A DNA stretch of 64,000 bases from Phycisphaerales bacterium (GTDB taxonomy: Bacteria > Planctomycetota > Phycisphaerae > Phycisphaerales > SM1A02): the NCBI GenBank assembly GCA_029246705.1, contig JAQWMQ010000016.1, positions 62,001 to 126,000 on the forward strand, in the 5' to 3' direction. The notes beneath the pieces are model-generated. The model had not been told where the DNA came from. It saw only the letters and a program-made list of their open reading frames with translations, and made no database searches. A program made the translations under genes and the position numbers. Within the stretch, counting starts at the first letter, position 1. The number at the start of each line of letters is the position of its first letter. Below, one piece after another: positions 1 through 7,132 of this stretch.

Positions 1-1616
1 ACTCGATGTGCATGCATGTCGGCACGCGCATGTGTGAATGAATCCGACTCGATGCGATCGACCTCCTCTGGGGTGAGTCCGAAACTCGGCACGACCTGGA
101 TAGAAGCCTGCCGACCACTGCGTCGCTCGACCGCGTGGACGGACAGGACGCCGTCCGCATCGACGATGAATTCAACCTCGATCCGCGGGATGCCGGCGGG
201 CATCGGGGGGATTTCCGTCAGGTGAAAGATGCCAAGACTTCGACAATCATCGACAAGCTCGCGCTCGCCCTGGAGCACGTGGATCTTGACGGATGTCTGG
301 CCGTCGATCGAGGTCGAGAATCGTTCGCTCGCCCTGACCGGGATGGAACTGTTGCGCGTCAGCAGCTTGGCGACCGCACCGCCCACGGTCTCGATCCCGA
401 GCGAGAGCGGGATGACGTCGAGCAGGAGCATGTCGCTCCTGTTTCCCTCGAGTATCGAAGCCTGGACACCTGCACCAAGACCGACCACCTCGTCCGGATC
501 AAGCGCGGTGTAGGGAGGACAATCGAAAAAGGTCTCGACCGCGTCGCGAACAGCGGGAATCCTGGTCGATCCACCGACAAGAACGACTCGATCGATGTCC
601 GAGGTCTGCAACTTCGCATCCGCAAGTACCGCCGCGCAAGCCTTGATGGTGCGCTCGAGCAACGGCTGGATCATCCCCTCGAAGGAACTCCGGGTCACCT
701 CCACCCGAAGCGAGCGCGGAAGCAGCCGGTCCTCCAGCTGGAGATCCAATGACACCTGGTCGCGGTTGGAAAGTTCGAACTTCATCTGTTCCGCACACCG
801 GCGAAGTGCCTGCAACGCCTCGAGCGAGAGCCCCTCCCGGGCGTCCTGGTCCACTCCGGCATCATCGAGGATCCGGTTCATCAGAAGCTGATCGAAATCA
901 TCACCACCAAGCCTGGTATCACCGGCAGTGGCGAGCACTTCGTAGAGCGTTTCCTCGTCCTCTTCTTCCGGAGGACTCATCCTGAGGACCGAGACATCGA
1001 AGGTGCCACCTCCGAGGTCGTAGACCACCACGGTCCGCTCTTCTGCACTGCGCTCGCCAAGTCCGTAAGCCAGGGCTGCAGCGGTGGGCTCATTGACCAT
1101 GCGAACGACATCAAGACCCGCGAGGCGGCCGGCGTCCCGGGTGGCGGTCCGTTGTGCATCATCGAAATAGGCCGGTACGGTCACGACCGCCCGAGTGACC
1201 GTCTGGCCGAGGGATTCCTCGGCACGAGTTCGAAGCGCTGCGAGGACATGCGCCCCCACTTCCTGGGGTGTCACCGTTTGATCCTCGAGCTTGATGCAGG
1301 CAAGACCACGTGGCCCCGCGACCACCTGGTACGGCAGCTGGAGACCATTCCTCATGCATTCGGCTGCACTGCGGCCAAGCAGGCGCTTGGCGCTGGAGAC
1401 CGTGCGTGTTGCGTGCCTGATCGCTCCGGCACGAGCCGCTTCCCCGACCACCACGCCGTCCGGATCGTAGCGAACGACCGATGGCAACAGCCTTGAACCA
1501 TCGCGGGAAGCCAGGACTCGAGGCCCACGCTCATCGCATATCGAAGCCAGTGAATTGGTCGTTCCCAGATCGATGCCGATGATCGGCCCGGGGGAGGCAT
1601 TGGAGTCCGGTGTCAT
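1..1616 (-). CDS. hscA: Hsp70-family chaperone HscA (3' end beyond window)
   Basis: This is the first ~538 codons of an Hsp70 chaperone read leftward; the rest lies outside the window. The nucleotide-binding domain is intact: phosphate-1 loop IGIDLGTTNS near residues 13-22, PAYFDDAQR, NEPTAAALAYG, phosphate-2 loop VVYDLGGGTFDVS and the adenosine motif VLVGGSTRIP. The substrate-binding start carries DMLLLDVIPLSLGIE, HVLQGERELVDDCRSLG and IPPMPAG, followed by DSFTHARAD. These favour HscA, the Fe-S cluster assembly chaperone that works with HscB and IscU, over DnaK, but that is by recalled alignment. A general DnaK paralogue is the alternative. No hscB or iscU is visible here. The ATG at 1616 follows a TACACT box by six bases, so the message may be leaderless. 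Confidence 0.85.
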   Translation of the reverse strand, partial: MTPDSNASPGPIIGIDLGTTNSLASICDERGPRVLASRDGSRLLPSVVRYDPDGVVVGEAARAGAIRHATRTVSSAKRLLGRSAAECMRNGLQLPYQVVAGPRGLACIKLEDQTVTPQEVGAHVLAALRTRAEESLGQTVTRAVVTVPAYFDDAQRTATRDAGRLAGLDVVRMVNEPTAAALAYGLGERSAEERTVVVYDLGGGTFDVSVLRMSPPEEEDEETLYEVLATAGDTRLGGDDFDQLLMNRILDDAGVDQDAREGLSLEALQALRRCAEQMKFELSNRDQVSLDLQLEDRLLPRSLRVEVTRSSFEGMIQPLLERTIKACAAVLADAKLQTSDIDRVVLVGGSTRIPAVRDAVETFFDCPPYTALDPDEVVGLGAGVQASILEGNRSDMLLLDVIPLSLGIETVGGAVAKLLTRNSSIPVRASERFSTSIDGQTSVKIHVLQGERELVDDCRSLGIFHLTEIPPMPAGIPRIEVEFIVDADGVLSVHAVERRSGRQASIQVVPSFGLTPEEVDRIESDSFTHARADMHAHR

Positions 1617-1622
1617 ACCCGC

Positions 1623-1628
1623 AGTGTA
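1623..1628 (-). promoter_or_regulatory. TACACT -10-like box before hscA
   Basis: The TANNNT hexamer lies 6 bases before the hscA ATG. It is one of a recurrent series in this window. No good -35 hexamer is seen. Confidence 0.4.
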
Positions 1629-1655
1629 GGTGGAAGGACGGGGACCATCATGGAT

Positions 1656-1693
1656 GGCTGTCCTGAAACCTTTGGCCTGTCAGGACCGGAGCC
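1656..1693 (-). terminator. Stem-loop after the sigma-factor locus
   Basis: GTCCTGA (1660-1666) pairs with TCAGGAC (1680-1686), and GGCT (1656-1659) pairs with AGCC (1690-1693) outside it. It follows the small ORF ending at 1702 and precedes hscA on the same strand. There is no clear T-run, so it could be a processing or weak termination structure. Confidence 0.4.
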
Positions 1694-1701
1694 AGGTGAA
1701 A

Positions 1702-1914
1702 TCAGGCGATTTCCAAAAGCTCTTTGAGTTCAACCTGCAACTCGTGCCCCAAAGCCGGGACCAGTTGTTGCGACTGGGATCTCAATCTGATGAAGGAGAT
1801 CAGATTCGCCCTGACCCGGTCCTTGCTGGCCAAGGCCTCCAGGAGAATCTCTTCCGAGGTGAGTTCCGTTGTTTCCTGATCGATTGTCGTGTGGTGCATC
1901 AAGTTCCACTCCAT
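1702..1914 (-). CDS. Small protein overlapping the 3' end of the sigma gene
   Basis: This 70-codon frame lies inside the last ~185 bases of the sigma ORF in another frame and runs 28 bases past its stop. Its third positions are clearly more G/C-rich than those of the sigma frame over the same bases. Its predicted sequence is an ordinary amphipathic, Glu/Leu-rich one, whereas the sigma frame there is Gly/Pro/His-rich and looks unselected. An internal ATG at 1899 has GGAG nine bases upstream and may be the true start. It could be a separate, translationally coupled small protein, or the authentic C-terminus of the sigma factor reached by a frameshift or sequence error. No family is recognised. 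Confidence 0.5.
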   Translation of the reverse strand: MEWNLMHHTTIDQETTELTSEEILLEALASKDRVRANLISFIRLRSQSQQLVPALGHELQVELKELLEIA

Positions 1915-2635
1915 GATTCGTACAAATGAACTCTCTGAGTCTTGAGAGTGCCCTGTATTTCCAATTGTTCACTGTCGAAACCGGAACTCCCATGACCTTG
2001 GCTGCGGCTGAGTAACTGAGCCCCTGACAGACGATGAGCTTGACTACTTCACGTTCCTTCGGGGAAAGCTGACCGATGGCTCGATCAAGTTGATCGGAAT
2101 CGATCTCGAACGTGTCTAGGTTCAGGACTGAATGTTGGTGCTCACCAGCTCTTTGGCGCTTCAGTTGGTCATGAACGTGTTGTTGGCTCCTGACTAGGCG
2201 GTTGTATCGACGTCGCAAAAGATTCTGAGCTATACGGAAGAGATAACTAATACTTATGGACATCCTTTCAATCTTCTTGTGCGCTAAAAGACGTAAAAAC
2301 GTCTCCTGGGCAAGATCGTCGGCGACATCAGCGGGAACAGAGCGTCTCAAGAAGCTGTAAATCCTTGGGTAGCAGGACTCGTAGAGACGGAGCACGATCT
2401 CGTAACGGACTTGATCCGGGTCCGAACCAATCATGTCTTCAAAGGTCTCAGGGGTGATGATGTATTCGGTGCTGGGCCGGAAACCCTCTTGGGGATCCTT
2501 GAGACCTTTTTTTCCGGTGCTGTCCCGAGTGCCTTCGTTTGAAGACACGGCATCTCCTGGGGCCGCAGGGACCAGATGACCCCTTTCGAAACTGTTCGAG
2601 TGCTGCTGTTTGCTCTGCATTGATCTGCCTTTCAT
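1730..2635 (-). CDS. RNA polymerase sigma-70 family (ECF-like) factor
   Basis: This is a 301-residue ORF with sigma region 2 (roughly residues 85-155, containing the DVADDLAQETFLRLL signature) and region 4 helix-turn-helix (about 185-235, LSPKEREVVKLIVCQGLSYS then AAKVMGVPVSTVNNWKYRA). An N-terminal extension of about 70 residues precedes region 2. It should direct RNA polymerase to a dedicated promoter set. No anti-sigma factor is recognisable beside it. The tail after LREFI looks non-functional and overlaps the small ORF ending at 1702, so the true protein probably ends near residue 240 or continues in the other frame. The gene is AT-richer than its neighbours, especially around 2220-2290. 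A TATGTT box sits nine bases before the start. Confidence 0.8.
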   Translation of the reverse strand: MKGRSMQSKQQHSNSFERGHLVPAAPGDAVSSNEGTRDSTGKKGLKDPQEGFRPSTEYIITPETFEDMIGSDPDQVRYEIVLRLYESCYPRIYSFLRRSVPADVADDLAQETFLRLLAHKKIERMSISISYLFRIAQNLLRRRYNRLVRSQQHVHDQLKRQRAGEHQHSVLNLDTFEIDSDQLDRAIGQLSPKEREVVKLIVCQGLSYSAAAKVMGVPVSTVNNWKYRALSRLREFICTNHGVELDAPHDNRSGNNGTHLGRDSPGGLGQQGPGQGESDLLHQIEIPVATTGPGFGARVAG

Positions 2636-2644
2636 TCCTGCCGG

Positions 2645-2650
2645 AACATA
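2645..2650 (-). promoter_or_regulatory. TATGTT -10-like box before the sigma gene
   Basis: TATGTT lies 9 bases before the ATG at 2635. A TTGACG hexamer lies upstream, but with a spacing of only about 14. Confidence 0.4.
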
Positions 2651-2732
2651 TTCAGGCGACAGCGCGTCAAGATCTTCAAATCAAAACGTCCTGAACTGCC
2701 CCAGACGGACGTGAACATCCGCCGCTGCGTGT

Positions 2733-2763
2733 GTGAGAAGCGAGTAACCGCTTGTCCTCTCAC
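2733..2763. other. Nested inverted repeat upstream of the sigma gene
   Basis: GTGAG/CTCAC (2733-2737, 2759-2763) encloses AAGCG/CGCTT (2738-2742, 2749-2753). It sits ~100 bases upstream of the sigma start and could be an operator or a leader structure. The rest of 2636-2880 shows no gene and is AT-richer than the window. Confidence 0.3.
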
Positions 2764-2887
2764 TTAGCCTAAGGGCGAGACTTCGATCCCCTCCGATATA
2801 CGGCCTTTTTTCGGGGAGTTCCGCCATTTAATGGCGAATCAGCAGGGCCTGTCCGGTAATCATCCTGAAAACAGGTCAATCAGCCCC

Positions 2888-2912
2888 AAAAAACAACCTT
2901 GAGAGGCTCAAG
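2888..2912 (-). terminator. Intrinsic terminator, leftward
   Basis: On the minus strand, CTTGAG-CCT-CTCAAG is followed at once by GGTTGTTTTTT. This is the clearest Rho-independent terminator form in the region. It would end leftward transcripts coming from the lipoprotein gene (stop at 3382) or from a minus-strand RNA across the hairpin array. Confidence 0.6.
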
Positions 2913-3019
2913 AGAGCGTTTCTGAGGAGGCCTGTCGTCTTCATGGATCAGGGGGGGGTCAGCACCCCATTGTCCACGAAGCGTGAAACGGCCCCTGCTG
3001 GAGGGACTTCTCGTCATGG

Positions 3020-3330
3020 CTGAGCTTGGAACGCAAGGAGGCGTCCAGGCAGGTGGGTCATGCTTCGGCATCGGCATGTCAGGCCAGACATGCTCGAACC
3101 AGGATCTGCCCCTCGCAAGGACGCGAGGCTGACAATCGAAGAACACGGGATTCCAGCACAACTGGATCCAACAGGCGTGTCGGGCACGGACCTGGATGTG
3201 GAGCACCATCCGGGACCACCCGACCAGGCAAAAGTCGGAGCATGCAGGGAAGCCATGCACCGAACAAGCAGGCAGGGACAGGGAAGTCCCTTGGGAGCAT
3301 GTCTCGGCCAAGGATGGCCGGGCTCGAACA
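3020..3330 (+). ncRNA. Candidate CsrA-sequestering small RNA (CsrB/RsmZ-like), strand unproven
   Basis: This gene-free stretch holds ten consecutive local hairpins: 3028-3046, 3060-3071, 3074-3093, 3111-3128, 3148-3169, 3191-3214, 3220-3238, 3240-3258, 3274-3291 and 3303-3322. Five have a hexaloop closed by C-G: AAGGAG (3035), AAGGAC (3117), AGGGAA (3246), AGGGAA (3280) and AAGGAT (3310). All fit CANGGANG, the known CsrA/RsmE recognition hairpin, and 3278-3287 is ACAGGGAAGT, an exact ACANGGANGU. A sixth, loop AGGCCA (3081), looks like a degenerate copy. Several stems extend with G-U pairs only when read on the plus strand. Such an array is how CsrB/RsmZ RNAs titrate CsrA. No promoter or plus-strand terminator was identified and csrA is not in the window. 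On the minus strand the same loops would be UCCUU/UCCCU, which could instead pair with Shine-Dalgarno sequences. Ends are approximate. Confidence 0.5.
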
Positions 3331-3381
3331 AGCAGCAACGAGTTCCATGGGGAAACGGATGCGGGCGGCAGGACCTTTCGG

Positions 3382-4053
3382 TCAACCACCTTCGTCGACG
3401 GTTCGGTAACGGGCCCAGGGGTCGGGACCGAAGTCGTAGCGAATGGGCATCACGGTGCTGTCCTTGATGGGACGATCCCTCAGCCAGGCCATGGCGCCCA
3501 ATGACCGGACCAGCATGGTCGTGGCATTCTCCCTGGCATCCTTGGACAACTGGCGTTCAACGATTCGCCTTCGCGTGTTGTCCTTGGTGTATTCAACGAT
3601 GTAGACGATCTCCTTGGCACCGGGTTGTCGCACGGGCCCGATGACCGGTTCACCCGACCCGATGAAGGAGCCCTGCTTGAGGAGTGCCCAGAGATCGGCC
3701 ACCTGGTCCCGGTAGAGAATGCGTGCCAGTCCGGGGCGTGAGCCTGGAATGACTTCGTCACCGGTGGCGGCATGGAGCGCGCCATCCGGAAGCAGGACCA
3801 TGTGGACCTGCCGCCGTTCCAGGCGATCACGATCCTCGACCTTGGCACCCACCAGAACCTGGACATCGAGCTGGAAGTCGCGAGGAACACCCGCCAGCGG
3901 ATCAGAACCGCCCGTGGTGTTCCGGGAAGTGGTGCTTTCGGGCGTGGAGCATCCCATCGAGGCGATGAGCAGGCCAAGACCACAAGCCAGTGCCAGACAG
4001 AGCATCCGAGCTGTGGATCCTCGAGGATCCGGGACGGGGTGGAGGCTTTCCAT
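3382..4053 (-). CDS. Hypothetical secreted lipoprotein
   Basis: This is a 223-residue protein with a hydrophobic N-terminal signal (about residues 17-33) ending ...IASMGC. That is an approximate lipobox, so it is probably an exported lipid-anchored protein. The mature part has no recognised domain and contains the segments LLPDGALHAA and IVYIVEYTKDNTRRRIVERQL. The gene runs alone leftward, divergent from pheT. The start is chosen from the signal peptide. TAGGCT lies six bases upstream, suggesting leaderless expression. Downstream there is no gene for about 750 bases, where the hairpin array lies. Function unknown. Confidence 0.65.
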   Translation of the reverse strand: MESLHPVPDPRGSTARMLCLALACGLGLLIASMGCSTPESTTSRNTTGGSDPLAGVPRDFQLDVQVLVGAKVEDRDRLERRQVHMVLLPDGALHAATGDEVIPGSRPGLARILYRDQVADLWALLKQGSFIGSGEPVIGPVRQPGAKEIVYIVEYTKDNTRRRIVERQLSKDARENATTMLVRSLGAMAWLRDRPIKDSTVMPIRYDFGPDPWARYRTVDEGG

Positions 4054-4059
4054 GACGGC

Positions 4060-4065
4060 AGCCTA
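4060..4065 (-). promoter_or_regulatory. TAGGCT -10-like box before the lipoprotein gene
   Basis: TANNNT hexamer 6 bases before the ATG at 4053; no convincing -35. Confidence 0.35.
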
Positions 4066-4133
4066 CCAGCATGAGGCGCTTCGGTTTGGCGGGGAAGTAC
4101 TCATCTGCCATTCCCCTTGGGAAGCTGAGCGGA

Positions 4134-4139
4134 TACCGT
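4134..4139 (+). promoter_or_regulatory. TACCGT -10-like box before pheT
   Basis: TANNNT hexamer 9 bases before the pheT ATG at 4149. Confidence 0.35.
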
Positions 4140-4148
4140 GTCGCCACG

Positions 4149-6194
4149 ATGAAAACCAGTGTGCAATGGCTCAACGACTACCTCGACCCCCCCGCCGATC
4201 CCCAGGAACAGGCGGATGCCCTGACCGCGTGTGGATTTCCCTTCGAAGGTCGGGAGCAACTGCCCGACGGCGACGTCCAGCAGGAAATCGAGATGGCGAG
4301 CAATCGAGGGGACTGCGTCTGTCATGCCGGCATGGCACGGGAGATCGCAGCGATCACCGGTCGCAGGTTCAAGGCACCCGACGGCAAGGGGACATCGACC
4401 GGCCCCCCCGTCGAGGATCTGGTTCGGGTGGAGAACCACGAACCAGGGCTCTGCCCCATCTACACCGCACGAGTCATCACCGGTGTCACGGTGGGCCCGT
4501 CCCCCGACTGGCTGCAGGATCGACTTCGCGCGATCGGGCAGGTTCCACGGAACAACCTCGTGGACGCGACCAACTTCGTCCTCTTCGAACTGGGACAGCC
4601 GACGCATGTGTTCGATCTCGACCACCTCGAGGATCGAAGCATCGTGATCCGGAAGGCCCGAGCGAAGGAATCCTTCCTCCCCATCGGTGAGGACGCCCTC
4701 GAGGTCGAACTCGATCCCAGGGACCTGGTCATCGCCGATACCAACCGCGCGATCGCGATCGCCGGGGTCAAGGGTGGAGCCGAGACCGCGGTGAGCGACT
4801 CGACCACCGACATCCTGATCGAGGCTGCCACCTTCGACCGGGTCGCGGTTCGAAACACGTCCCGCAGGCTCGGCATAGCGAGCGATTCGAGTTACCGATT
4901 CGAACGCGGCGTGCATCCGGCCGATGTCGGGCAGGCAGCCGACCGACTGGTCGCGCTGATCCTCGAGATCGCCGGCGGAACGCTCATGGAAGGCGTGGTC
5001 GCCGATGGCGCGCCCATCCCCTCGCCGAAGATCGTGGAGATGCGTCACCAGCGATGCAACGACATCCTCGGACACCCGCTTGAACCGCAGGAGATGATCC
5101 AGCGACTCGAGACGCTCGAGTTCGCACCACAGCTCGATGGCGAGATCATTCGATGCACGATCCCCACGCGTCGTCTCGATGTCTCGACCGAGATCGACGT
5201 GATCGAGGAAGTCGGACGCACCTGGGGCTACGAGCGACTCGACATCAACGACACGGTCGAGATTCGCCCCGCCGCAGCCCAGAGTGAACAGCTTGCATTG
5301 AACCTGATGCGAAACCTGCTGGTCAGCGAAGGATTCATCGAGACGATCTCACACTCCCTCGTCTCCGACCAGGATGCAGACCGCTTCCTCGAGCACGGGC
5401 GCGAGACCCTGCGCGTCGAGGAGAACAGGGCCGGAGGGGAACCCAGCCTCAGGCCGAGCGTTCTTCCCAGCCTGTTGCACATCGCGCGTCGCAATCGGGA
5501 TCGCGCCGGCATGCATGTTCGCGCCTTCGAGATCGCGGCGATCTTCGACCGGAAAGGCGCGGATCATCGTGAAAGACGCTCCGTCGGACTTCTGGTCGAT
5601 GCCCGACCCGGCGACGATCCGAGCAACCAGTACCGGATCCTGAAGGGTGTACTGGAACGACTGGGTACCGCCCTGCTCGGAACTCCGGATGCCTTCGTCT
5701 TCGAACCCGGGGATCCGGATGGTGACGGACAATGGCTGACCCCGATGGCGGAGGTCCGGCTGGGCTCCGCCACGATCGGACGCATCGGCCTGGTCACGGC
5801 AGACATCGCCCGCAGCTTCGGGGCGGACGGTCCGGTCGCGGTGGCGGAACTGATCGTCGACCCACTGGTCGCGGGCTACCCCCCCATCCGGGAGGCGGAG
5901 CCGCTTCCCCAGTTCCCTTCGATCGACCGGGATCTCTCGCTTGTCGTCGATGAGGCGGTCAACTGGTCCAAACTCGAGTCCGTGGCTCGAAGTGCGGGCG
6001 ACCAACTCCTCGACGACATCGAATTCGTGACCACCTGGCGCGACAAGAAGCTGGGAAGTGATCGCAAGTCGGTCACCATGCGACTTTCTTTCCGTGCCGA
6101 CGACCGCACCCTGAGACATGCCGAAGTCGATCCACAGGTCGATGCGATCGCGAATGCACTGGTTGAATCCGTGGGGGGAGAGCTGAGAGGATGA
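4149..6194 (+). CDS. pheT: Phenylalanine-tRNA ligase beta subunit, short form
   Basis: This 681-residue beta subunit of the tetrameric synthetase charges tRNA-Phe. The start MKTSVQWLNDYL matches the family N-terminus. At about residue 42 the sequence passes directly from GFPFEGREQLPDGD to IEMASNRGDCVCHAGMAREIA. The OB-fold tRNA-binding (EMAP-like) insert of roughly 110 residues found in the E. coli protein is therefore absent, which explains the short length. The B3/B4 editing-type core, B5 (near 290-365) and the C-terminal ferredoxin-fold anticodon-binding domain (last ~95 residues, from PQFPSIDRDLSLVV) are present. The alpha subunit gene pheS is not adjacent. The stop overlaps the next start by ATGA, so it heads an operon of at least four genes. 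Confidence 0.9.
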   Translation: MKTSVQWLNDYLDPPADPQEQADALTACGFPFEGREQLPDGDVQQEIEMASNRGDCVCHAGMAREIAAITGRRFKAPDGKGTSTGPPVEDLVRVENHEPGLCPIYTARVITGVTVGPSPDWLQDRLRAIGQVPRNNLVDATNFVLFELGQPTHVFDLDHLEDRSIVIRKARAKESFLPIGEDALEVELDPRDLVIADTNRAIAIAGVKGGAETAVSDSTTDILIEAATFDRVAVRNTSRRLGIASDSSYRFERGVHPADVGQAADRLVALILEIAGGTLMEGVVADGAPIPSPKIVEMRHQRCNDILGHPLEPQEMIQRLETLEFAPQLDGEIIRCTIPTRRLDVSTEIDVIEEVGRTWGYERLDINDTVEIRPAAAQSEQLALNLMRNLLVSEGFIETISHSLVSDQDADRFLEHGRETLRVEENRAGGEPSLRPSVLPSLLHIARRNRDRAGMHVRAFEIAAIFDRKGADHRERRSVGLLVDARPGDDPSNQYRILKGVLERLGTALLGTPDAFVFEPGDPDGDGQWLTPMAEVRLGSATIGRIGLVTADIARSFGADGPVAVAELIVDPLVAGYPPIREAEPLPQFPSIDRDLSLVVDEAVNWSKLESVARSAGDQLLDDIEFVTTWRDKKLGSDRKSVTMRLSFRADDRTLRHAEVDPQVDAIANALVESVGGELRG

Positions 6195-6811
6195 GCAACT
6201 CCACACCCCCACTTGCCGAACAGACGCTCGAGTCACTGCTGCAGTCACTCGCCGCCAAGCAGCCGGTTCCGGGAGGTGGCGCGGTCGCGGGAATCACCAC
6301 CGCACTCTCGGCCTCGCTCGGGGCCATGGTCGTTGCCTACAGCCTCGGCAAGCCCTCGCTCGCGGACTCCGAGCAGATGCTGGAGAACGCTGCAACAGAA
6401 CTTGAACAGCTGCGAAGCCGCTCACTCGAACAGGCTGAGGCCGATGCAGTCGCCTACGGTCGACTCAACGCCCTCTGGGGGCTCGCAAAGGACGACCCGG
6501 CCCGAGTCTCGGGCTGGACCGACGCGGTCGTCGGCGCCATCGAGGCGCCGGGAGCGATCATGAAGACCGCTGACCGGATCCTCGAGATCCTCGAGGAACT
6601 TCCCGGCCGGAGTGCGAAACACCTGGTGAGTGATCTCGCGATCGCGGTGGAACTGGCGGCAACCGGGGCACGAGCGGCCGAACGCAACGTCGCCGTGAAC
6701 CTGCCCCTGCTTCCAGAGGGCGCGTTCCGCGACGACTACGATGCCAGCTACGGCGAACTCGGTGTGCGGATCGACGGACGAGCCAGGACCATCCTCGAAC
6801 AACTCGCCTGA
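6191..6811 (+). CDS. Cyclodeaminase/cyclohydrolase family protein (FTCD_C)
   Basis: This 206-residue all-helical protein matches the C-terminal domain of formiminotransferase-cyclodeaminase, which acts on one-carbon-carrying tetrahydrofolates. Visible hallmarks are VPGGGAVAGITTALSASLGAMV near residues 26-47, and the ending SDLAIAVELAATGARAAERNVAVNL typical of this fold. It stands alone without the formiminotransferase domain, as in many bacteria, where methenyl-THF cyclohydrolase activity is suspected. Its ATG overlaps the pheT stop by four bases, so translation is coupled. The exact substrate is inferred only. Confidence 0.75.
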   Translation: MSNSTPPLAEQTLESLLQSLAAKQPVPGGGAVAGITTALSASLGAMVVAYSLGKPSLADSEQMLENAATELEQLRSRSLEQAEADAVAYGRLNALWGLAKDDPARVSGWTDAVVGAIEAPGAIMKTADRILEILEELPGRSAKHLVSDLAIAVELAATGARAAERNVAVNLPLLPEGAFRDDYDASYGELGVRIDGRARTILEQLA

Positions 6812-6845
6812 ACAGAACCGGTACAACGCCTGGGATTCGAACGTC

Positions 6846-7112
6846 ATGCCAATCGACCCTCGTGACAAGCTGGACATCTCGGACGCGAACCGCGTCCCCG
6901 ATGAAAGCAGCGACGCACGCGAATCGAACGAATCGAATGGACCGAACCAGAAGTTCCTTTCGGTTCTCTTTCGATGCTGCAACACCTACGGCCGGCTCTA
7001 CGTCAACATGGAACGAAGTCACTACGAAGGACGATGCCCGAAATGCGGCTCCAAGACCAAGGCTCGGATCGGCCGAGGTGGCACCGACCAGCGAATCTTC
7101 GAGACGGGCTGA
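6846..7112 (+). CDS. Small conserved zinc-ribbon-like protein
   Basis: This is an 88-residue protein with an acidic, Asn/Ser-rich N-terminal half and a compact C-terminal half. The C-terminal half contains FRCCNTYGRLYVN and, 17 residues on, CPKCGSKTKARIG. The CC and CPKC pairs could bind one zinc. A longer frame begins at 6741 inside the upstream gene. The ATG at 6846 is preferred because it lies outside that gene and 34 bases after its stop. It sits in the pheT operon. Its role is unknown; a nucleic-acid or protein-binding ribbon is the simplest guess. Confidence 0.65.
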   Translation: MPIDPRDKLDISDANRVPDESSDARESNESNGPNQKFLSVLFRCCNTYGRLYVNMERSHYEGRCPKCGSKTKARIGRGGTDQRIFETG

Positions 7113-7132
7113 GCCCGAGGACCTGATCAAGC

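Noticed and set aside
2880-3389. 169-codon leftward ORF and overlapping rightward ORFs (3026-3467)
   Set aside because: The products are rich in Trp, Cys and Pro with no domain, and the bases are better explained by consecutive hairpins.
2880-3390. RNase P RNA, tmRNA or SRP RNA
   Set aside because: I looked on both strands for the GAGGAAAGUCC/ACAGAA core of RNase P, the tRNA-like ends of tmRNA and the SRP tetraloop-receptor pattern, and found none.
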